DNA from: Clostridiales bacterium
GTDB lineage: Bacteria > Bacillota > Clostridia > Christensenellales > JAISNN01
Length of the DNA: 17,534 bases
NCBI GenBank assembly: GCA_031289865.1
Contig: JAITOQ010000247.1
Span: 1-17,534 of the forward strand
Direction of reading: 5' to 3'
Shown: piece by piece, positions 5,468 through 12,429 of the stretch
How positions within the stretch are numbered: the stretch's first letter is position 1
How the letters are laid out: each line of letters starts with the position of its first letter
Position numbers and translations under genes: made by a program
Notes under the pieces: generated by a model
Databases searched by the model: none
What the model saw: only the letters and a program-made list of their open reading frames with translations
What the model was told of the DNA's origin: nothing

Positions 5468-7354
5468 ATGCAAATTGCAAAAGAACTCAAAGACCCTATC
5501 TATCTGTTTCATAAGGGCGTAAACTATCAAGCGCACAAGCTCTTTTCGCCTAAGCCGACCGCCGAGGGAAACGGGTGGGTCTTTAGGGTATGGGCTCCCG
5601 ATGTGCGCGGAGTTTCCGTAGTCGGGGATTTTAACGGTTGGGACAAGACGAAAAACCCGATGCAAAAGCTTTCCGACGAGATTTACGAAGCCGTGATTTC
5701 GGATTTAAAAAATTATGATACCTATAAATATTGTATTACGGCGACCGACGGCAAGGAGCTTTTAAAAGCCGATCCTTATGCGTACCACAGTGAAACGCCG
5801 CCCTCAAACGCGTCCAAGCTGTATGATCTCGCGGGCTACAAGTGGCGCGACGAAAAGTGGCTAAAGGCGCGTGAGCAAAGTGATCCGTACGCGTCGCCTA
5901 TCAATATCTATGAGCTTCATTTAGGTTCGTGGCGCAAAAATGAGGACGGGACTTTTAAGAGCTATTCGCTGATTGCGGACGAGCTTATACCGTATGTCAA
6001 GGAGATGCGCTATACTCATATAGAGCTTTTACCCGTGACGGAATACCCGTACGACGGGAGTTGGGGCTATCAAGTGACGGGCATGTTTGCGCCGACGTCG
6101 CGGTTCGGCTCGCCAAAGGACTTTATGGCGTTTGTCGATAGGTTTCATGCGGCGGGGATAGGCGTGATTTTGGATTGGGTCGCCGCGCATTTCCCAAAGG
6201 ACGCTCACGGATTGTTTGAGTTTAACGGCAAGAGCCTCTACGAGTATACCGACCCGCTGAAACGCGAGCATACCGATTGGGGGACGATGATTTTTGATTA
6301 CGGACGGGACGAGGTAAAGAGCTTTTTGATTTCGTCCGCGGACTATTTTGCCGAATACTATCACATAGACGGGATACGCGTCGACGCGGTCGCGTCTATG
6401 CTCTACTTAGATTACGGTAGGAGCGGCGGGAAGTTTGCGCGGAATAAATTCGGCGGCAATCACAATCTCGAAGCGATTGATTTTTTAAAAAATCTAAACA
6501 CGGCGGTTTTGTCGCGCCACAAAGGGCTTCTTATGATCGCGGAGGAATCGACCGCGTTTCCGATGATAACAAAGCCCGCTTATGTCGGCGGCTTAGGGTT
6601 CAATTTTAAGTGGAACATGGGTTGGATGAACGACACTCTGCGCTATGCCGCGCTGAATCCGTTTTTTAGAAAGGACAACCACAATCTTTTGACCTTTCCG
6701 ATCACATACGCGTATTCGGAAAACTATATCTTACCGTTTTCGCACGACGAGGTCGTACACGGAAAGGGGTCGCTCATCAACAAGATGCCGGGGGATTACG
6801 AGGATAAATTTTCCGCGTTAAAGGCACTCCTCTCATACATGATCGCCGCACCGGGCAAAAAACTCCTCTTTATGGGCTGTGAATTTGCTCAATTTATCGA
6901 GTGGGACTTTCAAAAGGAGTTGGATTGGCGGCTTTTGGAATACCCTAAGCATAGCGCGTTCCGCGAATATGTAAAGGCGATCAACAAGCTGTATGCGACC
7001 GAAAAAGCCCTCCATGAGCAAGACTGTGCGGAGGGCGGCTATCAATGGGTAGTCGTAGACGACAAGAGTCAAAACATAGTCGTATTCAAGCGCGTCGCCC
7101 TTGACGGCAGCTTTATTTTGGTCGTGGTCAATTTTTCGCCCGTCGCCCGCGAAAAATACGAAATCGGAGTAGACGAGGGAACCTACTGCGTCATCTTAAA
7201 CAGCGAACACGAAAAATTCGGTGGAACTCTCAAAACAAACTCTACCCTAAAAAGCAAAAAAGCCAAAACCAAAAAGCACGGCTCTGAGCATGTGATCAAG
7301 ATGTCGATAAAAGGGAATTCGGCGGTCTTTTTAAAGTTGAAAGTTGAAAGTTGA
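5468..7354 (+). CDS. glgB: 1,4-alpha-glucan branching enzyme
   Basis: The 628-residue enzyme cuts alpha-1,4 chains and reattaches them as alpha-1,6 branches during glycogen synthesis in the cytosol. A CBM48 beta-sandwich (about 37-115, with F-R-V-W-A-P and G-D-F-N-G-W) precedes a GH13 subfamily 9 barrel. Catalytic residues are the nucleophile D306 in R-V-D-A-V, the acid/base E359 in A-E-E-S-T and D427 in S-H-D-E-V-V-H-G. The extra N-terminal N1 module seen in enterobacterial GlgB is absent, which is common in Bacillota. The C-terminal domain has an unusual Lys-rich stretch at 594-603. The last codons and the TGA stop lie in a tandem heptamer repeat. The ribosome binding site is AAGAGG (5455-5460), 7 bases before the ATG. 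It is the first gene of the glycogen cluster and has its own promoter. Confidence 0.96.
   Translation: MQIAKELKDPIYLFHKGVNYQAHKLFSPKPTAEGNGWVFRVWAPDVRGVSVVGDFNGWDKTKNPMQKLSDEIYEAVISDLKNYDTYKYCITATDGKELLKADPYAYHSETPPSNASKLYDLAGYKWRDEKWLKAREQSDPYASPINIYELHLGSWRKNEDGTFKSYSLIADELIPYVKEMRYTHIELLPVTEYPYDGSWGYQVTGMFAPTSRFGSPKDFMAFVDRFHAAGIGVILDWVAAHFPKDAHGLFEFNGKSLYEYTDPLKREHTDWGTMIFDYGRDEVKSFLISSADYFAEYYHIDGIRVDAVASMLYLDYGRSGGKFARNKFGGNHNLEAIDFLKNLNTAVLSRHKGLLMIAEESTAFPMITKPAYVGGLGFNFKWNMGWMNDTLRYAALNPFFRKDNHNLLTFPITYAYSENYILPFSHDEVVHGKGSLINKMPGDYEDKFSALKALLSYMIAAPGKKLLFMGCEFAQFIEWDFQKELDWRLLEYPKHSAFREYVKAINKLYATEKALHEQDCAEGGYQWVVVDDKSQNIVVFKRVALDGSFILVVVNFSPVAREKYEIGVDEGTYCVILNSEHEKFGGTLKTNSTLKSKKAKTKKHGSEHVIKMSIKGNSAVFLKLKVES
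7334..7354 (+). repeat. AAGTTGA heptamer tandem repeat overlapping the glgB 3' end
   Basis: Three exact 7-bp AAGTTGA units run to the last base of glgB. The third supplies the TGA stop, and the repeats encode the terminal residues K-V-E-S. A longer or different original C-terminus may have been overwritten. Confidence 0.8.
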
Positions 7355-7434
7355 AAATTAAAGATAAGAAGTGAATAAAAAAGTCGGAGTTATTTTTGTG
7401 GCGGAGCCTCGGAATGACGCCGATTTTTCTTTTA

Positions 7435-7473
7435 TTCCGCAAATTTGCATTCTCCATTTTGCATTCTGCATTT
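7435..7473 (-). repeat. GCATTCT-type heptamer repeat, degenerate
   Basis: The run GCATTCT, CCATTTT, GCATTCT, GCATTT keeps a strict 7-base period, preceded by TTCCGCAAATTT. Read on the minus strand it matches the repeat head and the GCGGAATAAAAG linker found at 1193-1225 and 12293-12316. Confidence 0.65.
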
Positions 7474-7481
7474 AAAAAGTG

Positions 7482-7502
7482 TTCCGCATTCCGTATTCCG
7501 CG
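7482..7502 (+). repeat. TTCCGCA heptamer tandem repeat
   Basis: There are three units, TTCCGCA, TTCCGTA and TTCCGCG, with a strict 7-base period. The unit differs from the other heptamers in the window. Confidence 0.65.
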
Positions 7503-7533
7503 ATAAAAAAGCCTTTCGCGTTAAAAAAATTAA

Positions 7534-7553
7534 AAATTTTCAAATGAAAATTT
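7534..7553. promoter_or_regulatory. Perfect AT-rich palindrome upstream of the glgC promoter
   Basis: AAATTTTCA and TGAAAATTT form a perfect 9-bp inverted repeat separated by two bases. It ends 9 bases upstream of the glgC -35 element. Position and symmetry fit an operator or activator site. AT-rich sequence can produce such symmetry by chance, and the glgB promoter has no obvious counterpart. Confidence 0.35.
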
Positions 7554-7562
7554 AAAATACTC

Positions 7563-7591
7563 TTGTCAAAGCAGTTAAAATTTGGTATAAT
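7563..7591 (+). promoter_or_regulatory. glgC-glgD promoter
   Basis: TTGTCA (7563-7568) and TATAAT (7586-7591) are separated by 17 bases. The spacer AAGCNGYTAAAATTTRG-like sequence is shared with the glgB promoter at 5401-5429 (25 of 29 positions over the whole element). Transcription would start near 7598, about 160 bases before the glgC ATG. Confidence 0.75.
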
Positions 7592-7690
7592 TATATAAAT
7601 GGTGAAATAGAGATAAAAAGTCGGGGGTAAGATGCGGTTTTATTCCGTTTGGGGAGAAGAAAACTGCGGAAAGACGTTTTTTGTTCCGTG

Positions 7691-7716
7691 TTTTTCATTT
7701 CTCATTTTGCATTCCG
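7691..7716 (+). repeat. Degenerate heptamer run in the glgC leader
   Basis: TTTTTCA, TTTCTCA, TTTTGCA and TTCCG follow each other with a 7-base period. They resemble the TTCTGCA-type heptamers elsewhere in the window. The run would be transcribed as part of the glgC leader. Confidence 0.45.
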
Positions 7717-7760
7717 AAAAAAAATAAACACAATAATGGCGAATCGGAGGTTACGTTACC

Positions 7761-8951
7761 ATGAAGCAAAAAAAAGAATGTGTCGCAATGCTGCTTGCGG
7801 GCGGTCAGGGCGCAAGACTCGGTGTGTTGACGGGGCAAGTCGCGAAGCCCGCCGTTCCGTTCGGGGGGAAGTATCGTATTATCGATTTTACGCTTTCCAA
7901 CACGATCAATTCGCACATCGACACGATAGGCGTACTCACGCAGTATCAGCCGTTTGAGCTGAACACATATATCGGGAACGGGCAGCCGTGGGATCTCGAC
8001 CGCTTAAACGGCGGGGTATATGTGTTGCCGCCGTTTATGCGTGCAAAGTCGGGGGAGTGGTACAAGGGGACGGCGAACGCTATCTACCAAAATATCGCGT
8101 TTATCGACAAGTATAACCCGACCTATGTGTTGGTCTTGTCGGGCGACCATATCTACAAGATGGATTATTCACTCATGCTCGAGAGTCATATCAAAAACCG
8201 TGCGGATTGTTCGATAGCTGTCTTTGAGGTGCCTATTAAGGAGGCGTCGAGATTCGGTATCATGAATGCGGACGCGACGGGGCGTATTTCGGAGTTTGAG
8301 GAAAAGCCGAAAAAGCCTAAGAGCAATAAAGCGTCGATGGGTATCTACATATTCACTTGGCAAAAGCTCCGCGCATACCTCATTGCGGACGAGGAGGATA
8401 AGACCTCTCAAAACGATTTCGGTAAAAATATCATTCCGAATATGCTAAACGCGGGGGAACGCATGTTTGAGTACTCGTTTAAGGGCTATTGGAAAGACGT
8501 CGGGACGGTTTCCAGCCTTTGGGAAGCGAATATGGATATCTTAGACAAGGATAAAGGCATCAACCTCAACGACCCCAATTGGAAAATCTATGCGAGAAAC
8601 TCCGCGGAGCCGCCGCATTTTGTCGGGCAGAACGCGAGTATCGAGAGAAGTATGGTCAGCGAGGGGTGCGAGATAGACGGCGCGCTCAAAAACTCGATTT
8701 TGTCTCATAGCTGCGTGGTCAAACAGGGCGCGCTCATCGAAAACTCCGTCATTATGCCGGGGGCGGTGATAGAGGAGGGGGCGGTAGTCAAATATTCTAT
8801 CGTCGGGCCGAATGCGCGGATAGGTAAGGACGCGCATATCGGAGAGGATCTCTCCGCTCAAACCGAAAACGGCGAGTGGGAAATCGCCTTGATAGGACCG
8901 GAGCAAGAGATCGAGAGCGGAACAATTGTGACAAAAGGTCAAATGATTTGA
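7761..8951 (+). CDS. glgC: Glucose-1-phosphate adenylyltransferase, catalytic subunit
   Basis: The 396-residue enzyme makes ADP-glucose from glucose-1-phosphate and ATP, the committed step of glycogen synthesis. The N-terminal nucleotidyltransferase domain shows the G14-G-Q-G-A-R-L nucleotide loop, K30-P-A-V-P-F-G-G, and the catalytic aspartate D129 in S-G-D-H-I-Y-K-M-D-Y. Further on are E-E-K-P and the Y-W-K-D-V-G-T segment. The C-terminal part (from about 285) is a left-handed beta-helix of hexapeptide repeats. All catalytic motifs are intact, in contrast to the paralog directly downstream. GGAGG (7746-7750) lies 10 bases before the ATG. glgD follows after 12 bases, so the two subunits are co-translated and presumably form a heteromer. 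Confidence 0.97.
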   Translation: MKQKKECVAMLLAGGQGARLGVLTGQVAKPAVPFGGKYRIIDFTLSNTINSHIDTIGVLTQYQPFELNTYIGNGQPWDLDRLNGGVYVLPPFMRAKSGEWYKGTANAIYQNIAFIDKYNPTYVLVLSGDHIYKMDYSLMLESHIKNRADCSIAVFEVPIKEASRFGIMNADATGRISEFEEKPKKPKSNKASMGIYIFTWQKLRAYLIADEEDKTSQNDFGKNIIPNMLNAGERMFEYSFKGYWKDVGTVSSLWEANMDILDKDKGINLNDPNWKIYARNSAEPPHFVGQNASIERSMVSEGCEIDGALKNSILSHSCVVKQGALIENSVIMPGAVIEEGAVVKYSIVGPNARIGKDAHIGEDLSAQTENGEWEIALIGPEQEIESGTIVTKGQMI

Positions 8952-8963
8952 GGAGGTCAACTT

Positions 8964-10076
8964 ATGAGCAATATTATGAGCGTTCTTTTTGCAAGCGAGA
9001 ACGAGAGTAAACTAAACGAATTGACAATTCACCGTACCGCGGCGTCGCTGCCGTTTTGCGGGAGGTACAGACTCCTTGATTTCGTCTTGTCAAATTTGGT
9101 CAATTCGGGAATCACGACCATCGGAATCATTGCGAGGAGCAATTACAATTCGCTGATGGATCATATCCGCATGGGGCGGGATTGGGATTTAAACCGCAAA
9201 AACAGCGGTATAGCGGTCTTTCCTCCGTTTGTCACCAACAATGCGCGTGACATATACAAGAGTAAAATCGACGCGCTTTACAGCATGTCCGACTATATCA
9301 GCCGCGCAAAAGAGGAATATATCATCATCACAAACGGCAATATCGCCTACAATTTTGATTATGAGCTTCTGTTTGACGAGCATATCGCCAAAAAGGCCGA
9401 TATTACCATGCTTACCTATCGGTCGGCGGCTACCGCAAGGCGGGTTTTGCCCGTCGTCGGAAAAAATGGACGGGTCACGGAGTTTTTGTTCGGAGTGACC
9501 GCGCCGAGCGGCGAAATCGCGGACGTCGCAATGAACGTATACCTCATGAAAAAAAGCCTCTTGCTGTCCCTCATCGAGGGAGCGTATTCACGCGGACAGT
9601 TGGATTTTGAAAAGGATATTTTGTTGTCTAAGGTCGCGGAATTAAAGATTTTTGCGTATGACGTCAAAGGGTACGTCGCGCTTATCGACGATATCAAGAG
9701 CTACTATTACGCGAGCATGAAACTGCTTGAAAAGAAAGCCCGCGACGAACTATTCGACAGCTACGGCAACATATATACAAAGGTAAAGGACAGCGTTCCG
9801 ACCGCATACGGGGACAAAGCGACGGTCAAAAATTCATTGATTGCGGACGGCTGCCGTATCAACGGCTATGTCGAAAACTCCATTCTGTTCCGCGGAGTCA
9901 ATATAGACGAGGGCGCACGCGTCGTCAATTCGATAATTATGGAAAACGGACAGATTATGAGCGGTTCGCATATGAGCTATGTCATTACGGACAAAAACGT
10001 CGTGATCCGCGAAAAACGCAATATATCGGGCTTTGAAACCTATCCTATCGTTATCGTAAAAGATAAAATAGTATAG
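8964..10076 (+). CDS. glgD: GlgD, non-catalytic ADP-glucose pyrophosphorylase subunit
   Basis: The 370-residue protein is a paralog of GlgC with the same two-domain layout. It keeps F31-C-G-R-Y-R-L-L-D-F and the W-D-L-N-R-K-N-S-G region. The nucleotide loop G-G-Q-G-A-R-L is replaced by S11-E-N-E-S-K-L, and the catalytic S-G-D-H-I-Y is replaced by T123-N-G-N-I-A-Y, with N126 where GlgC has its aspartate. It is therefore expected to be inactive alone. In studied Bacillota GlgD forms a complex with GlgC and raises or modulates its activity. AGGAGG (8951-8956) overlaps the glgC stop codon and lies 7 bases before the ATG, indicating tight translational coupling. No terminator is visible after the gene. 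Confidence 0.96.
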   Translation: MSNIMSVLFASENESKLNELTIHRTAASLPFCGRYRLLDFVLSNLVNSGITTIGIIARSNYNSLMDHIRMGRDWDLNRKNSGIAVFPPFVTNNARDIYKSKIDALYSMSDYISRAKEEYIIITNGNIAYNFDYELLFDEHIAKKADITMLTYRSAATARRVLPVVGKNGRVTEFLFGVTAPSGEIADVAMNVYLMKKSLLLSLIEGAYSRGQLDFEKDILLSKVAELKIFAYDVKGYVALIDDIKSYYYASMKLLEKKARDELFDSYGNIYTKVKDSVPTAYGDKATVKNSLIADGCRINGYVENSILFRGVNIDEGARVVNSIIMENGQIMSGSHMSYVITDKNVVIREKRNISGFETYPIVIVKDKIV

Positions 10077-10105
10077 AACAAAAAATAGCAAGGGATATGA
10101 TATGA

Positions 10106-10133
10106 GGTAATAAGTAATAGGTAATAGGTAAGG
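10106..10133 (+). repeat. GGTAATA heptamer tandem repeat
   Basis: There are four units, GGTAATA, AGTAATA, GGTAATA and GGTAAGG, with a strict 7-base period, 29 bases after the glgD stop codon. The unit sequence is unrelated to the other heptamers in the window, but the period is the same. Confidence 0.75.
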
Positions 10134-10147
10134 ATATTTAGAGGTGG

Positions 10148-10193
10148 GATTCGGAGAAATCGTTTTAGATTCTTCACTTCGTTCAGAATGACA
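10148..10193 (-). repeat. Single arm of the GTCATTCTGAGC-type element
   Basis: GATTCGGAGAAATCGTTTTA, then an imperfect CTTCACTTCG core and TTCAGAATGACA, match the right arm plus flank at 1357-1401 with few differences. The partner arm is missing here, so this is a solo or decayed copy. It lies between glgD and the glgA promoter. Confidence 0.7.
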
Positions 10194-10212
10194 CCTACTT
10201 TTTGAATTTCGT

Positions 10213-10240
10213 TTAACAAGAGAAAAGCAACGGATATAAT
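10213..10240 (+). promoter_or_regulatory. Candidate glgA promoter
   Basis: TTAACA (10213-10218) and TATAAT (10235-10240) are separated by 16 bases. A second TATAAT lies at 10255-10260 without a good -35. The sequence does not resemble the matched glgB/glgC promoter pair, so glgA may respond to different signals. Confidence 0.55.
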
Positions 10241-10297
10241 AATAGAAAATAAGATATAATAAAAAAATCAAAAATTCAATAGATATAAGAGGGAAAA

Positions 10298-12295
10298 ATG
10301 AAAAAAGAACCGGATCAGAATAAAACGGAGTCGACCGAACCTAAGCGGAGAGGTCGCCCTAAAAAAGAAAGTACCGAGGTTTTGGAATTTAAAAAACCGA
10401 TAAAAAAAGAAGCGGACGCGGCGGCTGCGGAACAAGCCGCTCCAAAGACCGCGGTTAAAAAAGCCGCGCCTAAAAGTCAAGCCGCAAGCGAACCGATACG
10501 GAGCGAACACCATAAAAAGGTCATTCCTCTCGTGCTTGATTTTAAGGACGCGTCCGTAGGAACGGAGGAAAAAGCCGCGCCGAAAGCCGCACCGAAAGCG
10601 ACGCCTAAAGCCGCGGTTAAAGCCGCGCCGAAAGCCGCGGGTAAAGCTACGGAGCGCAAGCCTTATGTAAAGAAAGTCACGGCAGTTGCGAAAGAGGCGG
10701 TTAAAGCCGCGCCTAAAGCAGAGGTTGTTGCGAAAGAGGCGGTTAAAGCCGCACCTAAAGCAGAGGTTGTTGCGAAAGAGGCGGTTGCCGCGTTAAAAAT
10801 CGAAACGGTTGCGGAAAAGCCCGCGGACGTTGCGTTTAAAATCGAAACGGTTGAGGGAGCCGTGCCGCAAGGGTTAAAGATACTTTTTGCCGCGTCGGAG
10901 GCGGGACCGTTTATCAAGTCGGGCGGGTTGGGCGACGTCGCCGCGTCTCTCCCTAAGGCACTTCTAAAAAGCGGAAACGACGTTCGCGTGATTTTACCGC
11001 TCTATCTCGATATCGACGCGGAATTGCGCGCAAAGCTTAAATATACGGGTTCGGTCTATGTGCCGCTTAGCTGGAGAAAGCAGTATTGCGGGGTTTACGA
11101 AACCGAATACGACGGAGTGATTTATTACTTTATCGACAACGAATACTACTTTAAGAGAAACGGAATCTACGGTCATTTTGACGATGCGGAACGGTTTTCA
11201 TTCTTTTCAAAGGCGATTTTGGAATCTATGGCGGTGACGGGCTTTTATCCCGACATTCTCCATACAAACGATTGGCAGACCGCGCTTGTGTCGGTGTTTT
11301 TGGACGTATTTTACCGTTACGGAAGCTACCAAAACATTCGTACCGTCTTTACGATACACAATATCGAGTTTCAAGGCAAATACGGACTTGAGGTCGGCGG
11401 CGATATCATCGGCGTGGATAAAAACGCTTTGAGGTTGGTCGAGTACGACAAGTGCGTCAACTTTATGAAAGGCGCGATAGAGGCGGCTCACGCGGTCACG
11501 ACGGTCAGCGAAACCTACGCAAAGGAAATCCTCGACCCGTTTTATTCATACGGCTTAGAGGGGATATTGAAATATCGGCAGTTTAAAATCTCCGGTATAG
11601 TCAACGGTATAGACACGGAAAGTTACGATCCGAAAACCGATTGCGCCCTCCTCAAAAACTACGACGCGGACTCTGTCGCTTTGCGCGGAGAAAACAAAAA
11701 GAATCTTTTGGACATGCTGCATCTCCCGTATGCGGAGAACCGTCCGCTCATCGGAATGGTCACGCGCTTGACCGCGCAAAAGGGCTTGGATCTCTTGTCA
11801 AAGGTCGCGGAGGATATTTTAGGAAAGGATATATCCTTGGTCGTCCTCGGCAAGGGGGATTGGAAATACGAAACCATGTTAAAGGATTTGGAACGCCGCT
11901 ATCCGAATAAGATAAAAGCGGTTATAGGCTTTTCTCTCGACGTTGCGTCAAAGATTTACGGGAGCGCGGACTTCCTTTTGATGCCGTCAAAATTTGAGCC
12001 GTGCGGACTTTCGCAGATGATTGCTATGCGTTACGGCGCGATACCGATCGTGCGCGAGGCGGGCGGTCTTAAGGACACCGTAAAGGCTTATAACCATGTG
12101 ACGGGAGAGGGTAACGGGTTTACCTTTAAGAGCTACGACGCATACGATATGTTGGACGCGGTGACGCGTGCTTCGGACATCTATTACAAAAAGGACGAAA
12201 TGAACAAGGTAATCAAAAATGCAATGGCTTGCGACTTTTCTTGGGCCGAATCGGCGAGAAAGTACGAGAAACTCTATAGGGAAATTCTTAGGTAA
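10298..12295 (+). CDS. glgA: Glycogen synthase with long Lys/Ala/Pro-rich N-terminal extension
   Basis: The 665-residue protein ends in a complete GT5 glycogen synthase (about 193-665) that adds glucose from ADP-glucose to alpha-1,4 chains. K207-S-G-G-L-G-D binds ADP-glucose, and E567 in S-K-F-E-P-C-G-L is the conserved C-terminal motif. The domain has the usual length. The first 192 residues are extra. They begin with an AT-hook-like K16-R-R-G-R-P-K-K, continue with histone H1-like K-A-A-P repeats, and include two exact 14-residue units (130-143 and 144-157) and a partial third. A conserved-looking V-I-P-L-V-L-D-F patch (about 75-82) interrupts the low-complexity stretch. The extension is in frame with no internal ribosome binding site. 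AAGAGGG (10287-10293) supports the start at 10298. The function of the extension is unknown; DNA, polyanion or partner binding are possible. Confidence 0.95.
   Translation: MKKEPDQNKTESTEPKRRGRPKKESTEVLEFKKPIKKEADAAAAEQAAPKTAVKKAAPKSQAASEPIRSEHHKKVIPLVLDFKDASVGTEEKAAPKAAPKATPKAAVKAAPKAAGKATERKPYVKKVTAVAKEAVKAAPKAEVVAKEAVKAAPKAEVVAKEAVAALKIETVAEKPADVAFKIETVEGAVPQGLKILFAASEAGPFIKSGGLGDVAASLPKALLKSGNDVRVILPLYLDIDAELRAKLKYTGSVYVPLSWRKQYCGVYETEYDGVIYYFIDNEYYFKRNGIYGHFDDAERFSFFSKAILESMAVTGFYPDILHTNDWQTALVSVFLDVFYRYGSYQNIRTVFTIHNIEFQGKYGLEVGGDIIGVDKNALRLVEYDKCVNFMKGAIEAAHAVTTVSETYAKEILDPFYSYGLEGILKYRQFKISGIVNGIDTESYDPKTDCALLKNYDADSVALRGENKKNLLDMLHLPYAENRPLIGMVTRLTAQKGLDLLSKVAEDILGKDISLVVLGKGDWKYETMLKDLERRYPNKIKAVIGFSLDVASKIYGSADFLLMPSKFEPCGLSQMIAMRYGAIPIVREAGGLKDTVKAYNHVTGEGNGFTFKSYDAYDMLDAVTRASDIYYKKDEMNKVIKNAMACDFSWAESARKYEKLYREILR
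10685..10789 (+). repeat. 42-bp in-frame tandem repeat in glgA
   Basis: Two units (10685-10726 and 10727-10768) differ at one base, and a partial third (10769-10789) follows. Each encodes 14 residues, V-A-K-E-A-V-K-A-A-P-K-A-E-V. Near-identity at DNA level suggests recent expansion, so copy number may vary between strains. Confidence 0.85.
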
Positions 12296-12364
12296 TGCAG
12301 AATGGCGGAATAAAAGAGAAGTATCTCTCGTAGGAGACGATGCCCTCATCGTCCCGCACCGAAT
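12293..12364 (+). repeat. Dispersed hairpin repeat, copy 3, starting at the glgA stop codon
   Basis: The glgA TAA stop forms the start of TAATGCAGAATGGCGGAATA. After the linker come TCTCTCGTAGG, a GAGACGATG (12334-12342) and CATCGTCCC (12347-12355) hairpin with one mismatch, and CACCGAATT. The layout matches 1193-1280 nearly throughout, including a downstream AAGTATT. It fills most of the 134-bp glgA-glgP gap. No T-run follows the stem, so termination there is doubtful. Confidence 0.75.
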
Positions 12365-12429
12365 TAAAACAAGTATTAAACAAAAATGGACGAAAAGGCA
12401 AAAATATTATAGACATCGGAGTAAGAAAA

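Larger units (their letters stand above)
7355..7760. other. Long glgB-glgC intergenic region: repeats, promoter and leader
   Basis: I see no gene in these 406 bases. From the left there is a possible weak glgB terminator, where AAAAGTCGG (7379-7387) can pair with CCGATTTTT (7420-7428) using one wobble pair, with a T-rich tail. Next is an inverted copy of the AATGCAGAAT/GGCGTCATTC mosaic (about 7413-7473), then TTCCGCA heptamers (7482-7502) and a perfect palindrome (7534-7553). These are followed by the glgC promoter (7563-7591) and a leader of about 160 bases. The leader has a possible stem, GCGGTTTT (7634-7641) with AAAACTGC (7660-7667), and a degenerate heptamer run (7691-7716). It matches no riboswitch class I know. 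Confidence 0.7.

Noticed and set aside
10298..10870. Separate H1-like gene fused by a sequencing frameshift
   Set aside because: The frame is continuous with the synthase, with no internal stop and no ribosome binding site before the catalytic domain, so a single long protein is the simpler reading.
12340..12429. ATG at 12340 as the glgP start
   Set aside because: The codon is inside the hairpin repeat and has no Shine-Dalgarno sequence; the ATG at 12430 has GGAG 8 bases upstream.
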